From positions 1 through 64,000 of the forward strand of contig DAIMDW010000030.1 in the NCBI GenBank assembly GCA_036725605.1: a DNA stretch of 64,000 nucleotides, read 5' to 3'. Position numbers and translations under genes: made by a program. The notes under the pieces are model-generated. The model had not been told where the DNA came from. It did not search any database and worked only from the letters and a program-made list of their open reading frames with translations. Each line of letters opens with the position of its first letter. Within the stretch, counting starts at the first letter, position 1. This document shows, one piece after another, positions 1-8,312 of the stretch. The DNA comes from CALBTQ01 sp036725605. GTDB taxonomy: Bacteria > Lernaellota > Lernaellaia > Lernaellales > Lernaellaceae.

Positions 1-333
1 TAGCGAAGGGCGAAGCCGAACTGCGTTGAAATGGAATCTGCGTCGGCTCTTCAAGCCCGCAGGGCGCAGGTCAGTAGCGAAGGGCGAAGCCCTGGTATAA
101 GACGTAGCAACCTCAATCAAACCCCTGAAAGGGGTGCAGGTGATGCTCGCCGGCGGCGGAACGGCCGATCATGTTCATTTGTTGATTTCAACGCATACGC
201 GAATTGTTGTGGCCGATCCGATACCAATCGTCAAAAATTCCTACGCCCCTCCGGGGCTTGCCGTTTTTGGGTGAGCCCCAATTTCCAGGGCTGCCGCCCC
301 TCGCTACTGACCTTCCGCCCCTTCGGGGCTTGT
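1..333. repeat. Gene-free leader with imperfect inverted repeats
   Basis: No credible gene is visible in the first 359 bases. An imperfect inverted repeat pairs 68-95 with 285-313: both arms contain the core GGTCAGTAGCGA followed by a G-rich stretch and GCCCTGG. A third partial copy (TAGCGAAGGGCGAAGCC) opens the window at position 1. Small palindromes of the form GCCCC-TC/TTC-GGGGCTTG occur near 245-260 and 317-332. These look like dispersed REP-like or mobile-element-derived repeats; no transposase is present here. Confidence 0.5.
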
Positions 334-359
334 CGGCTCCGGGTGGGTCAATTCGGAAG

Positions 360-836
360 TCATGAGGCGGCGGTCGATTTTTTCCGCAGGGTCAGCCACA
401 ACAGGCCGAAACCCACGAAAACCAGCAGCGCGGCGAGGAAATGATCGCCCAGCCCGTGCCAGCCGGCGGCGGGAAAGATCACCTGCTCGGCGGGATGAAC
501 CGGAAATCCTTTGATGTCGTAAAAACTGTAAATGTACTCGTTGACGAAAATCAGCGACGCGCCCAGCGCGAAAACGGCGACCATCAGCAGCCCGCCCAAT
601 TCGCGCCACGCGCCCGCGCCATCCCCCGGCCTGGCCAGGCGCGTGCCGGCCAGCGCCAGGCCCAGCGACAGGGCCCAGAGGGCGAGAAAACGGAACACCG
701 GCACGGTTACTTCATGATGCAATCCGGTATCGTCGGCCGAATAGAAAAAGGTCGGACCGGTTGCGATCGCCCAGCCCGCGCAGCCGATGGCGGCCAGCAG
801 CAGCAACAACGCGCCGATGAACCGCGGGAAGCTCAT
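360..836 (-). CDS. Small integral membrane protein, function unknown
   Basis: A 158-residue protein with about four hydrophobic segments (roughly residues 5-25, 45-62, 80-100 and 133-150) and a Lys/Arg-rich C-terminus, so it should sit in the inner membrane. No catalytic motif or family is recognised. Its start overlaps the stop of the preceding membrane-protein gene (833-1501) by an ATGA junction, and that gene in turn overlaps the propeller-protein gene in the same way. The three are therefore probably one transcript and co-translated. Last gene before the repeat-rich leader. Confidence 0.75.
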   Translation of the reverse strand: MSFPRFIGALLLLLAAIGCAGWAIATGPTFFYSADDTGLHHEVTVPVFRFLALWALSLGLALAGTRLARPGDGAGAWRELGGLLMVAVFALGASLIFVNEYIYSFYDIKGFPVHPAEQVIFPAAGWHGLGDHFLAALLVFVGFGLLWLTLRKKSTAAS

Positions 837-1501
837 TTATCCTTCTCCCCCCACCGCCACCACGCGGCCAACGCGGCCAGCATGCCGGCGGCCAGCAACG
901 CCGTCGTCAGCGGATCGGCTTTGGGCAACGCGTCGCGCGCAAAAAATTCGCCGAGCTGCGCGGGCGCGACCAACAAGCTGTAGAGCACCAGTTTCAGCGC
1001 CTCCAGCCCGGCGATCAGCGCGATCAACGCCGCGATTCGTCGCGTGAATTCGCCGAAGTCGGCGATTTTCAAGCGCACCCGGTCGAGAAATTCCAACGGT
1101 CCGATGACGATCTGCAGGCCGCCGACGGCGATGAAGAAGGTGAGCAGACCCAGCAGGATGATCTGCACCGGGTAGATCATATGTACGCCGACGTTGCCGG
1201 CGGTTTTCGGCAGGCTCTGCAGTTGGTCGAACCATTCGCCTTCGTACAACGCGAAGGAGTACATGAAGCTCATCGCGCTGACGATCATCAGAATCACGAA
1301 GAGGATCAAATACAACAACAGCCAGGCGGTCAGCGGCACCAGCAACGCCTTGACCAGCCGGCTTTCGCTCGCCTCCAGGCGCTGAAACAACTTGCTTTCG
1401 CGAACCAGACGGTGCGAGGCGATCAGGCGCAGCAGCAAGAAAGCCGCACCGAGCACCACGATGAAAATCAACGCCAGCAATACGAGCATGATCCACTTCA
1501 C
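833..1501 (-). CDS. Multi-pass membrane protein, possibly UPF0114/YqhA-like
   Basis: A 222-residue protein with about five hydrophobic segments, beginning with an N-terminal anchor (residues 3-24). The stretch IGPLEFLDRVRLKIADF between two membrane segments, followed by a third containing LEALKLVL, is reminiscent of the UPF0114/YqhA family, where a similar LDxLKxKL loop lies between helices. This is a visual resemblance only. It is coupled by ATGA overlaps to the genes on both sides, which suggests the three products work together, perhaps in one membrane complex. Function unknown. Confidence 0.7.
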   Translation of the reverse strand: MKWIMLVLLALIFIVVLGAAFLLLRLIASHRLVRESKLFQRLEASESRLVKALLVPLTAWLLLYLILFVILMIVSAMSFMYSFALYEGEWFDQLQSLPKTAGNVGVHMIYPVQIILLGLLTFFIAVGGLQIVIGPLEFLDRVRLKIADFGEFTRRIAALIALIAGLEALKLVLYSLLVAPAQLGEFFARDALPKADPLTTALLAAGMLAALAAWWRWGEKDK

Positions 1502-2583
1502 GGCGATACCCCATCAGCCAGATCGATCCGTTCGCGTTCGTCGAGCGACGCGTCCAACCGCACGATCTGCGCGGTGGAATCCAGCCCGACCAACAAGGTC
1601 ATTCCATCGGCCGCCAGCGCATGCGGCGCGCCGGTCAGGCGACGTTCCAACGCGATGCCGCCGTCGAGCGGATCCAGCGCCAGCAGGCGATCGTGCACCC
1701 GGTCGGCGACGACGATCCGTCCCTCGAACCAGGCGATGTCCACCGGCCCCGCGCCGGTTTGGGTGCGCCAGATGCGCCCGCCGTTGTCGAGCCGGAACGC
1801 CTCGACCACGCCGCCCTGCGCGCTGGCCAGCACGAGGCGATCGCCCCACAGCAACGCGCCGGTCGGTCGCGGCGAGGTGGCGGCGCGCCAGAGGATCCGG
1901 CCCACTTTGCGGTCCAGGCAGTGGATCGACTCGGCCTGATCGTTGATCACGTACAGGTGATGTTGCGTCGCCAGCACGCGCCAGATGCCGGCCGATTCCT
2001 CGTGCCACACCTCGTTGTCGTACTTCCACGGCGCCGGCCGCACCAGCAGCAGCGAACGCGGCAATTCCTTTTCAAAATAGTAAACCATCCACTCGTACCG
2101 CGAGTACTCGGGCATGTAGAAAACGTCTTTGTCCTTGTCGGCGATCCGATGCTTGTTGTGCCCGATCACCCACACGCCGTCCTCTTCGGCGAGCACGGCG
2201 GTCAGCACGTACTTGTGCGGAAAACTCGTCGGGATGCCCAGCCGCCCCTCGGGGCTCAGGCGGCCGATCTGCCGCGCGAACAGGCCCAGAATGAACGCGC
2301 CGCCGCGACCGTCCGGCTCCAGTTGAATGGGATTGGGATACGCGTGGGTGATTACTTTTCCCCGGCGGCAGACGCTGATCTCGTTACGATACAGCCGCGC
2401 CGCCGCGATGCCGTCGCGCAGAACGATCAGGTCGTTGATGCCGCCGCTTCGTTGCGCGCGCGACCAGACCACCGCGCCATTGTCGAGGGCGACGACGATC
2501 GCCGCGGCCAGCAGCAGCACCGCGAGATAAAAGAAAAGGCGCCCGTCAAGCAGGCGCCTTGTTGATCCGTTGTGGTGGTTCAT
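1498..2583 (-). CDS. Membrane-anchored PQQ-like beta-propeller protein
   Basis: About 361 residues. One N-terminal transmembrane anchor (FYLAVLLLAAAIVVAL) is followed by a region rich in repeated blades of the type LDRKVGRILW, LDNGGRIWRT and LDPLDGGIALERRL. These are typical of WD/PQQ-like propellers. It probably faces the periplasm and binds a partner; no enzymatic residues are recognised. The ATG at 2583 is preferred over one 33 bases upstream because GGAAG lies about 8 bases before it, while the upstream ATG has no ribosome site. A terminator-like hairpin (2526-2560) overlaps the first codons. It is coupled to the two membrane-protein genes downstream. Confidence 0.7.
   Translation of the reverse strand: MNHHNGSTRRLLDGRLFFYLAVLLLAAAIVVALDNGAVVWSRAQRSGGINDLIVLRDGIAAARLYRNEISVCRRGKVITHAYPNPIQLEPDGRGGAFILGLFARQIGRLSPEGRLGIPTSFPHKYVLTAVLAEEDGVWVIGHNKHRIADKDKDVFYMPEYSRYEWMVYYFEKELPRSLLLVRPAPWKYDNEVWHEESAGIWRVLATQHHLYVINDQAESIHCLDRKVGRILWRAATSPRPTGALLWGDRLVLASAQGGVVEAFRLDNGGRIWRTQTGAGPVDIAWFEGRIVVADRVHDRLLALDPLDGGIALERRLTGAPHALAADGMTLLVGLDSTAQIVRLDASLDERERIDLADGVSP
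2526..2560 (-). terminator. Intrinsic terminator-like hairpin inside a 5' coding region
   Basis: Read on the minus strand, AAGGCGCC, a 9-base loop and GGCGCCTT form a perfect 8-bp stem followed by TTCTTTTATC. It lies about 80 bases after the stop of the Cys-rich lipoprotein gene (2638-3456) and would end that transcript. It falls within codons about 5-15 of the propeller-protein gene, so it could also act as an attenuator for that gene. Confidence 0.65.
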
Positions 2584-2637
2584 GAACCCACTTCCGCCAT
2601 CCGACGGATCGTTCATCCGTCGACGGAGCGGAGACGT

Positions 2638-3456
2638 TTATACCGAATCATCGTCGTCGTCATCGTCGTCGGTCGTCCCGGTATTCTCATCGAGATCTTC
2701 GGCGGTGAACTTGTACTTCACTTCGTCATAGGACACGCCGATGCTGGCCGAAAGAACGTAGGTCATCGATTCGCCGCAGGTGTTGGGCAGCGGCAGGCGA
2801 TATTTCACCTGGCTCAGACCGCGGTCGTTGGTGCGATCATAGAAGGGATTGGGCAGCGGCGGAATTTCGCCGGGCACGTCGCCCAGTTCATACAGTTCGC
2901 CGCCGACGATCACCCATTCGACCTCGACTTCGTTCATCGGGTACTGCACTTCCTCGCTTTCACCGGCTTCCGTGGTCGCCGGGCCGTTGACGAACGCAGT
3001 CACGATATAGCTCATCCAGCCGCAACGTCCTTCTTTGGACTGCAGGTAGATCTGCACCTGGTTGTAGACGGAGTCTTTTTCACAGTAATCGACCCAGCCG
3101 TCGTACGTATCGCAAGCCTGTTCCGAGCATTGCGCAACGCAAGTTTCCGGCGTCTGACCGCCATTGGTACAAGTGTCATAGCAATCCTCGTACCGCTGAT
3201 CGACTTCGCCATCGACGGAGTTGCCCAGCTGCAGCGTCTGCTCGCAACCGTTGACGCAATATTCACGGAATGCATCGTAGCAGCTGCCCGGCACATTAAT
3301 TCCGCCCATGCAGTTGAACGTCCACTCCTGGTCTTCCGGAAGCACAACCGTCGACCCGGCCGGAGCCAACACGGGGTCGGTTTCGCCGCAACTCGCGACG
3401 TAAACCAGCGTCACCAAGGCCAGGACGCCGAAAGTAGCAAGCAGGTACCGTTTCAT
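2638..3456 (-). CDS. Cys-rich lipoprotein with poly-Asp C-terminus
   Basis: A 272-residue exported lipoprotein. The ATG at 3456 follows a strong GGAGGAGG site at about 6 bases and gives MKRYLLATFGVLALV ending in the lipobox VASC at about residue 23. The next 100 residues hold about a dozen Cys in spaced pairs (for example CYDTCTNGG and CVAQCSEQAC), implying several disulphides. The C-terminal half (about 135-260) looks like a beta-rich domain, and the protein ends in a run of eight Asp then Ser-Val. It lies 132 bases downstream of pilQ on the same strand. A role in secretin assembly is possible but unsupported. No family recognised. Confidence 0.75.
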   Translation of the reverse strand: MKRYLLATFGVLALVTLVYVASCGETDPVLAPAGSTVVLPEDQEWTFNCMGGINVPGSCYDAFREYCVNGCEQTLQLGNSVDGEVDQRYEDCYDTCTNGGQTPETCVAQCSEQACDTYDGWVDYCEKDSVYNQVQIYLQSKEGRCGWMSYIVTAFVNGPATTEAGESEEVQYPMNEVEVEWVIVGGELYELGDVPGEIPPLPNPFYDRTNDRGLSQVKYRLPLPNTCGESMTYVLSASIGVSYDEVKYKFTAEDLDENTGTTDDDDDDDDSV

Positions 3457-3588
3457 CAAGGCCTCCTCCATTCGAGTTCATACCTCGAAAGGGATCTCAA
3501 ATTCTTCTGGGCCTATCCGGCCTTCGAATCTATTGTATCACTCTTTCCGCCGACACAATATCGGCGCCTTCGCCACCGACCGTCGGTT

Positions 3589-5064
3589 TTAGACGGCCGG
3601 ACGATCCCGAACGATGCGCGGCGTGATGAAGATCAACAATTCGCTGCGCTTCTGTACGTGTTCCCGATCGCGGAAGAAGATGCCCAGCACCGGGATCCGC
3701 GACAACCAGGGCACCGCCAGTTCGGTGCGGCTTTCTTCTTCGGTGAAGATGCCGCCGATGACCGACGTTTCGCCGTTGCGCACCAACACTTCCGTGATGG
3801 CTTCCTTTTTATCGATCGCCGGGTCGCCGGTGGAAGTCGGAATCGACGTATTCGGCGCGTTCTTGGCGATTTCGATTTTCATGATGATCGACTCGTCCGC
3901 GGTCACGTGCGGGGTCACCGTCAGATTCAAGTTCGCTTCGATGAAGCTCAGCGAGGTTTCACCCTGCTGACGAATCTGGAACGGGATGCTGGTGCCCTGC
4001 GTGACGCTGGCGGTCTTGTTATCGAGGGTGGTCACTTCGGGACGGGAGATCACCCGGCCTTCACCGCGGGTTTCCATCGCCGACAACTGCATGTCGAGGG
4101 CGAAGGTTTCGTTGATCGAACCCATGGTGATGCCGATGCCGCCGCCGGCGCCCAGGCCGATCGGCGCAGGCAGGTTGACCACGTAGTTGGCGTTGTTCAT
4201 CGAGGGAATCGTATTACCGCTCTGGGTCGAGCCGACGCCCGAGGTGGACGCCGTATCGCCGGAGGTCTGGCCGGTGACGTCCGAACCGGTAATATTGACC
4301 GAGTTCGGGAAGCTCATACCCGTCGGGTTGCCGTGGGCCGCGTCGGCAACGTAGCGACCGCCCCACTTGATGCCGACTTCGCGCGTGAAGTCGGTCGTGG
4401 CTTCGACGATACGCGCCTGAATCAACACCTGAGGTGTCTGACTGTCGAGGCTGGCGATCAGCCGTTTGGCTTTCTTGATGGAGCTGTCGATATCCTGGAT
4501 GATGATGATGTTGGTGCGCACATCAACACCGGCCACTCCGCGATTGGAAAGGATCGACCGCACCTGCGTCAGCAATTCATTCGCGTCGGCGTAGCTGACC
4601 GGCACCAGGGCCATGGTCATCGGCTCGAGCTGAATGTCGATCTGCTTCTGAGCCAACTGCGCCTGGCGTTCCGACGTTAACGTCTGAACCGGAGCGATGC
4701 GAATGATGTTGCCCTGGCGCTCGATGCCCAGTTTCTTGGTGCGCAGGATGATGTCCAGCGCCTGATCCCAGGGCACGTTGACCAGTTTGATCGTGATCTT
4801 TCCCTGCACATCGTCGCCCGCAACAATATTCAACCCGCTGACTTCGCTGATAATGCGCAGAACGGACTTAATGTCGGCGTCCTGGAAGTCCAACGAAATC
4901 TTCTTTCCGAAATACTGCTGCTCCGTAGCGATCTCGTCTTCCGGAGTCGTGATGAATCCGCCCGTCTGTGCAAAAGCGGGTAAGGCCACCAAGAGCGCAA
5001 CTAGGGCACCTAGGATCGCACCTCGAATCCAATGCCCACTGCTTCCTGTGTAGGTCGTGGCCAT
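3589..5064 (-). CDS. pilQ: Type IV pilus secretin PilQ, short form
   Basis: Outer-membrane secretin that forms the pilus exit channel. The 491-residue protein has a signal peptide (to AFAQ, about residue 33), then a secretin/TonB N-terminal domain (about 53-125, ISLDFQDADIKSVLRIIS), an N1-type domain (about 145-205, including DVRTNIIIIQD) and the C-terminal secretin pore (about 210-485) with VPWLSRIPVLGIFF and LLIFITPRIV. Classical PilQ is around 700 residues with N-terminal AMIN domains that bind peptidoglycan; these are absent here. GAGGAGG precedes the ATG. It is the last gene of pilMNOPQ, 50 bases after pilP. Confidence 0.95.
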   Translation of the reverse strand: MATTYTGSSGHWIRGAILGALVALLVALPAFAQTGGFITTPEDEIATEQQYFGKKISLDFQDADIKSVLRIISEVSGLNIVAGDDVQGKITIKLVNVPWDQALDIILRTKKLGIERQGNIIRIAPVQTLTSERQAQLAQKQIDIQLEPMTMALVPVSYADANELLTQVRSILSNRGVAGVDVRTNIIIIQDIDSSIKKAKRLIASLDSQTPQVLIQARIVEATTDFTREVGIKWGGRYVADAAHGNPTGMSFPNSVNITGSDVTGQTSGDTASTSGVGSTQSGNTIPSMNNANYVVNLPAPIGLGAGGGIGITMGSINETFALDMQLSAMETRGEGRVISRPEVTTLDNKTASVTQGTSIPFQIRQQGETSLSFIEANLNLTVTPHVTADESIIMKIEIAKNAPNTSIPTSTGDPAIDKKEAITEVLVRNGETSVIGGIFTEEESRTELAVPWLSRIPVLGIFFRDREHVQKRSELLIFITPRIVRDRPAV

Positions 5065-5114
5065 GCGTCGCCTCCTCGCTAATTTATGTATTGTACCAAT
5101 ACCAAAATCTATTG

Positions 5115-5672
5115 TTATTCCGTATCTTCCGGCCGTAACCGGATGGTCATTTCCACCGTTTCCGTACCTTCGCTCGCCCAGGCGATGCGCGTTTCGGTGA
5201 TGATCACCGCGTCGTTGAGGATCGCCCGAATCGAGCCGCCGTTTTTACCGATCAGATCGCCGGTCTTGACCGTATAGGATCTGCCGTTGGGGTCCTCGAA
5301 AATGGCCAGCGGCGTTTCCGTGCTCTGAATGATGCCCACCAATTTGAAGTAGCGCACCTCGTACTTGAGCAGCGGATTGTCGGTTTTGCCGATGCCGTCT
5401 CCCTCGCGCGGAGCATAAGGGCGGAAGGGATCGGGTTTGTTGATCGGGTCGTACTGATAGGCCACGCCCACTTCATCGAGCGTCTTCTGCGCGGTGGCCA
5501 TCTGGATCTGCGTATTCTTTTCGGCAGGCCCGGCAACGTTCTTCTTCTTCAGCTCGCTGAGCTGCTTTTCTTTGTCCGCCAGGTCCTGGGCGCTCTTGCC
5601 TCCACCGCCGCAGGCCGACAGCAGAAAAGCAAGCATGATTACGATGGTGCCGATTTTCAACCAAAACCGCAT
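5115..5672 (-). CDS. pilP: Type IV pilus inner-membrane lipoprotein PilP
   Basis: PilP links the inner-membrane PilN/PilO complex to the PilQ secretin. The 185-residue protein has a lipobox (LLSAC, Cys at about residue 21) followed by Gly-rich residues, a charged linker (about 30-70) and a compact C-terminal beta domain. The latter contains YKL-type strands: VRYFKLVGIIQSTETPLAIF, and YTVKTGDLIGKNGG, which is the typical PilP ending. The ATG at 5672 has GGAG about 8 bases upstream; an in-frame GTG lies at 5681. It sits between pilO and pilQ. Confidence 0.93.
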   Translation of the reverse strand: MRFWLKIGTIVIMLAFLLSACGGGGKSAQDLADKEKQLSELKKKNVAGPAEKNTQIQMATAQKTLDEVGVAYQYDPINKPDPFRPYAPREGDGIGKTDNPLLKYEVRYFKLVGIIQSTETPLAIFEDPNGRSYTVKTGDLIGKNGGSIRAILNDAVIITETRIAWASEGTETVEMTIRLRPEDTE

Positions 5673-5704
5673 GGTGTTCACTCCACCCTGCTATTAGTAC
5701 TTCG

Positions 5705-6265
5705 TTATTCCTTCGCCGGCGCTTCCGCAACCCGACGGAACCTGAAGGTCGTCGCCACGCAATCGGCGGTGATATGAACTTCGCCGTTGACGTCCGTCGG
5801 ACTGGACAGATGCAAATTGCTGATGTTGATCACTCGCTTCATCTTACTGATTTTATCAAAAAAGATGGCGATGTTGTGATAGCCGCCGGTCACCTGCATT
5901 TCGATGGGAATTTCCGAATAGAAATCCCGCGGAACTTCGGCGCTCGGCTGAATTTTGGTGATCTCCAGCCCCGAGCTGGAGGCCAGGTCTTCCAGGCTCT
6001 GCAACAATGAATCGACCATCTTTTCTTCGGGCAACTGGGCCAACGATTCTTTAAGCTGCTCGTCCAGCTTATTGATTTCCATCTTAATCGTGTCCAGTCC
6101 CTCAGAGGCCGCCTGCACTTCCTTCAACTGCTGTTGGAATTCAGCGAGCTGCTTCTGAGTTTTCCCGATGTCATTTTGCTTGCCCTGATAGATCAAGAAG
6201 AAATACAGCACGCACACCAGGACAACCAAAGCGAGGATGATCAGTATCTTCCTCGAAGCGGCCAT
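5705..6265 (-). CDS. pilO: Type IV pilus alignment protein PilO
   Basis: Bitopic inner-membrane protein that pairs with PilN in the pilus alignment subcomplex. The 186-residue product has one transmembrane helix (about 6-25, ILIILALVVLVCVLYFFLIY), a coiled coil (about 30-95) and a ferredoxin-like C-terminal domain (about 100-175) containing IPIEMQVTGGYHNIAIFFDK, the characteristic PilO segment. The ATG at 6265 follows GGGAG at about 6 bases; the upstream in-frame ATG lacks a site. Genes pilN and pilP flank it. Confidence 0.94.
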   Translation of the reverse strand: MAASRKILIILALVVLVCVLYFFLIYQGKQNDIGKTQKQLAEFQQQLKEVQAASEGLDTIKMEINKLDEQLKESLAQLPEEKMVDSLLQSLEDLASSSGLEITKIQPSAEVPRDFYSEIPIEMQVTGGYHNIAIFFDKISKMKRVINISNLHLSSPTDVNGEVHITADCVATTFRFRRVAEAPAKE

Positions 6266-6321
6266 GAAAACTCCCTTTATCATGAGGGCCTGTCTTCAGC
6301 CGAGGCCGAAGACCAGCCGCT

Positions 6322-6924
6322 CTATTGGTTCTTCGAATAGTTAATGCGGCAGGTGATTTCAAATTCCTTGACCGGAATCTGCTCTTGCCCGCGCGCTCTA
6401 TTTCGGCCGCCTTCACGCGACGACGTGGCGTTGATCAACTCGACGTCGGTGAAGATGGACGTTTTCTTGATCTTCTGCATGAACAAGGCGATCTGCTTGT
6501 GATCGGTGGAGAAACCGGTCACCGTCATCGCATTGCCCGACTCGCTCATTTCCGACAGCCACAACCGCGCCGGGATCGCACCGGCCAACTGATCCAGCAA
6601 CTGCACCGGACCGGTCTGGCGCCGCTTCAGCGTGGAGATGATCTCCAGCTTCTGCGCCAACTGGTTGCGCTGCTCACGCGCTTTTTCCACCAGGCCCTGC
6701 TGCACTTTCAGCGCGCTGATTTCCTGCTTGATGCCGGCGATTTCGTTCTGCAGTCGCTTTTGATCCTTGATCAACTGAATGTGGAACGCACCCAGCAGTG
6801 CGACGGTGACCAGAAGGGCGATGATCGCCGCGATGATCCAGGTATAGGGAACCTCGCGCGATACTTTAACCTTCTTTTTGACCGCCTTGCGCTTTACCTC
6901 AGGAAGTAAATTGATTTTGATCAT
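6322..6924 (-). CDS. pilN: Type IV pilus alignment protein PilN
   Basis: Inner-membrane partner of PilO that carries the PilM-binding peptide. It starts with MIKINLLPE, the conserved cytoplasmic INLLP motif that docks into PilM, followed by a basic stretch. One transmembrane helix (about 30-50), a coiled coil (about 50-100) and a C-terminal ferredoxin-like domain follow (about 105-195, with PARLWLSEMS and VTGFSTDHKQIALFMQ). About 200 residues. The ATG at 6924 overlaps the pilM stop by ATGA, so PilM and PilN are translationally coupled, matching their 1:1 binding. Confidence 0.95.
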   Translation of the reverse strand: MIKINLLPEVKRKAVKKKVKVSREVPYTWIIAAIIALLVTVALLGAFHIQLIKDQKRLQNEIAGIKQEISALKVQQGLVEKAREQRNQLAQKLEIISTLKRRQTGPVQLLDQLAGAIPARLWLSEMSESGNAMTVTGFSTDHKQIALFMQKIKKTSIFTDVELINATSSREGGRNRARGQEQIPVKEFEITCRINYSKNQ

Positions 6925-7973
6925 TTGTCGCCAAGCCTCCGTAGGGCTAGACCGACCACAACGCCGCAACGCGGCGCCACTTCTCGGATATATTCAAGAT
7001 CGAACGATTTTTCCGGGATATCGATATTGCTGAAGGGATTGATGACCTCCACCGGAATCCCAATCTGATTTTCGATGATCTTGAGCAGTCCCGGCGTCTT
7101 GGCCGCGCCACCGGCAAGGAACACCTTCGCGATATGACCGAAATTGCTGGTCGCGGTGAAAAAGTCCAGTGAACGCTGAATCTCCAGCGCGATCGATCCG
7201 CTGATCGAATCGAGGATCGGCTGGATGTTTTGGCTGGACTCGGATTTGCCAAGCTTGATCTGTTCGGCCTCTTCAAAGCTGACCGAAAGTTGCTTCTGGA
7301 TTTCCTCGGTGAAGTGATTGCCGCCGATGGACATGTCGCGCGTGAACACCGAATTGCCGTTACGCACGATGTTGATGTTGATCACGCTGGCCCCGATGTT
7401 GACCAGGGTGATCACCTTGCCGCGCTCCAGCTCGTAATTGGTTTCGTACATGTTCTGCATCGCGAACGCGTCGACTTCGGCGATGACCGGATTCAGCCCG
7501 GCTTCATTGATCACGGCGATGTACTCGTTCACCATCTCTTTTTTCACCGCCACCAACAACACATCCTGGCTTTCCTGATCCTCGCCTTCACTGTCCAACC
7601 GCTGCCAGTCGATATTCACTTCGTTGATGTCGAAGGGAATGTACTGCTCGGCTTCCCACTGAATGTTCCCTTCGATCTCCTCTTCGGTCATCAACGGCAA
7701 GGTGATCTTGCGAATGATGACCGAGTGGCCACTGACGCTCGTGCACACATCACGCGGCGCTTTGATGTTGTATTCGGCGATCAACTTGCGAATCGCGCTC
7801 ACCACCGCCGGCGCATTCATGATCGTCGAATCGACAATCGTTTCATGCGGCAACGCTTCGATGCCGAAATTTACAAGCTGATAGCCATTCTTGCCTTCGG
7901 CCAGTTCGAGGATTTTCACCGAACTGGAACCGATGTCCAGGCCAAGCATGCCTTTACTTCTCGAAAATAACAT
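6921..7973 (-). CDS. pilM: Type IV pilus actin-like ATPase PilM
   Basis: Cytoplasmic actin/FtsA-fold protein that binds the PilN N-terminus. 350 residues, the usual PilM length. It shows the phosphate-1 motif LGLDIGSSSVKILEL (about 10-24), phosphate-2 LVNIGASVININIV (about 190-203) and the adenosine motif FLAGGAAKTPGL (about 285-296). It is first in pilMNOPQ, with GGAGTGGGG upstream of the ATG and a near-consensus sigma70 promoter at 8033-8061. No pilA, pilB, pilC or pilT is seen in the window, so the pilus motor is encoded elsewhere. Confidence 0.96.
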   Translation of the reverse strand: MLFSRSKGMLGLDIGSSSVKILELAEGKNGYQLVNFGIEALPHETIVDSTIMNAPAVVSAIRKLIAEYNIKAPRDVCTSVSGHSVIIRKITLPLMTEEEIEGNIQWEAEQYIPFDINEVNIDWQRLDSEGEDQESQDVLLVAVKKEMVNEYIAVINEAGLNPVIAEVDAFAMQNMYETNYELERGKVITLVNIGASVININIVRNGNSVFTRDMSIGGNHFTEEIQKQLSVSFEEAEQIKLGKSESSQNIQPILDSISGSIALEIQRSLDFFTATSNFGHIAKVFLAGGAAKTPGLLKIIENQIGIPVEVINPFSNIDIPEKSFDLEYIREVAPRCGVVVGLALRRLGDK

Positions 7974-8032
7974 CTCGCGGCCCCACTCCGGGTAAAATTA
8001 CTCCGTAATATTTAATATACGGGTTCTTTGTC

Positions 8033-8061
8033 CCTATACAAAACGGCATCTGCTGTGTCAA
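8033..8061 (-). promoter_or_regulatory. Sigma70-type promoter for pilMNOPQ
   Basis: On the minus strand, a perfect -35 hexamer TTGACA (8061-8056), a 17-base spacer and TATAGG (8038-8033) give a near-consensus housekeeping promoter. Transcription would start near 8026, leaving a leader of about 50 bases before pilM. The rest of the 7974-8312 gap is AT-rich and has no gene visible; it also holds the terminator of the gene at 8313. Confidence 0.8.
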
Positions 8062-8239
8062 GGGCCAAATCCGTTTACTGCCTATGGATAGCGTGATTTT
8101 TGCCTATTCTGAAAGGATTTGCAAGAAAAAATTAATAAAAGGTCTAAAACTTTCCCTAATCGTCGTTTCATTACAAACCCTTGTCAACTTCTTTCATCGG
8201 TTTTTTGGGAGAAAAAGAAAGAAGTTTTCGGGTTTTTTC

Positions 8240-8296
8240 TGTCGTTTTTAACATTTTAATTAAATTAAGAGCCCGCACGACCAGCGCCGTGCGGGC
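8240..8296 (-). terminator. Terminator of the minor-pilin operon
   Basis: Minus-strand stem GCCCGCAC/GTGCGGGC (8296-8271, 10-base loop) begins 17 bases after the stop of the giant PilW-like gene and is followed by the T-rich tail TCTTAATTTAATT. It is a plausible intrinsic terminator, although the T tract is interrupted. Confidence 0.6.
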
Positions 8297-8312
8297 CCCA
8301 CATTATCGATTT

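Noticed and set aside
31..444. A 137-aa plus-strand reading frame across the first repeats
   Set aside because: It overlaps the repeat arms and the end of a better membrane-protein gene, has no family pattern and low-complexity composition.
2572..4680. A 702-aa plus-strand reading frame opposite the lipoprotein and pilQ
   Set aside because: It is antisense to two clear genes; its His/Arg/Gly-rich translation is typical of the complementary frame of GC-rich coding DNA.
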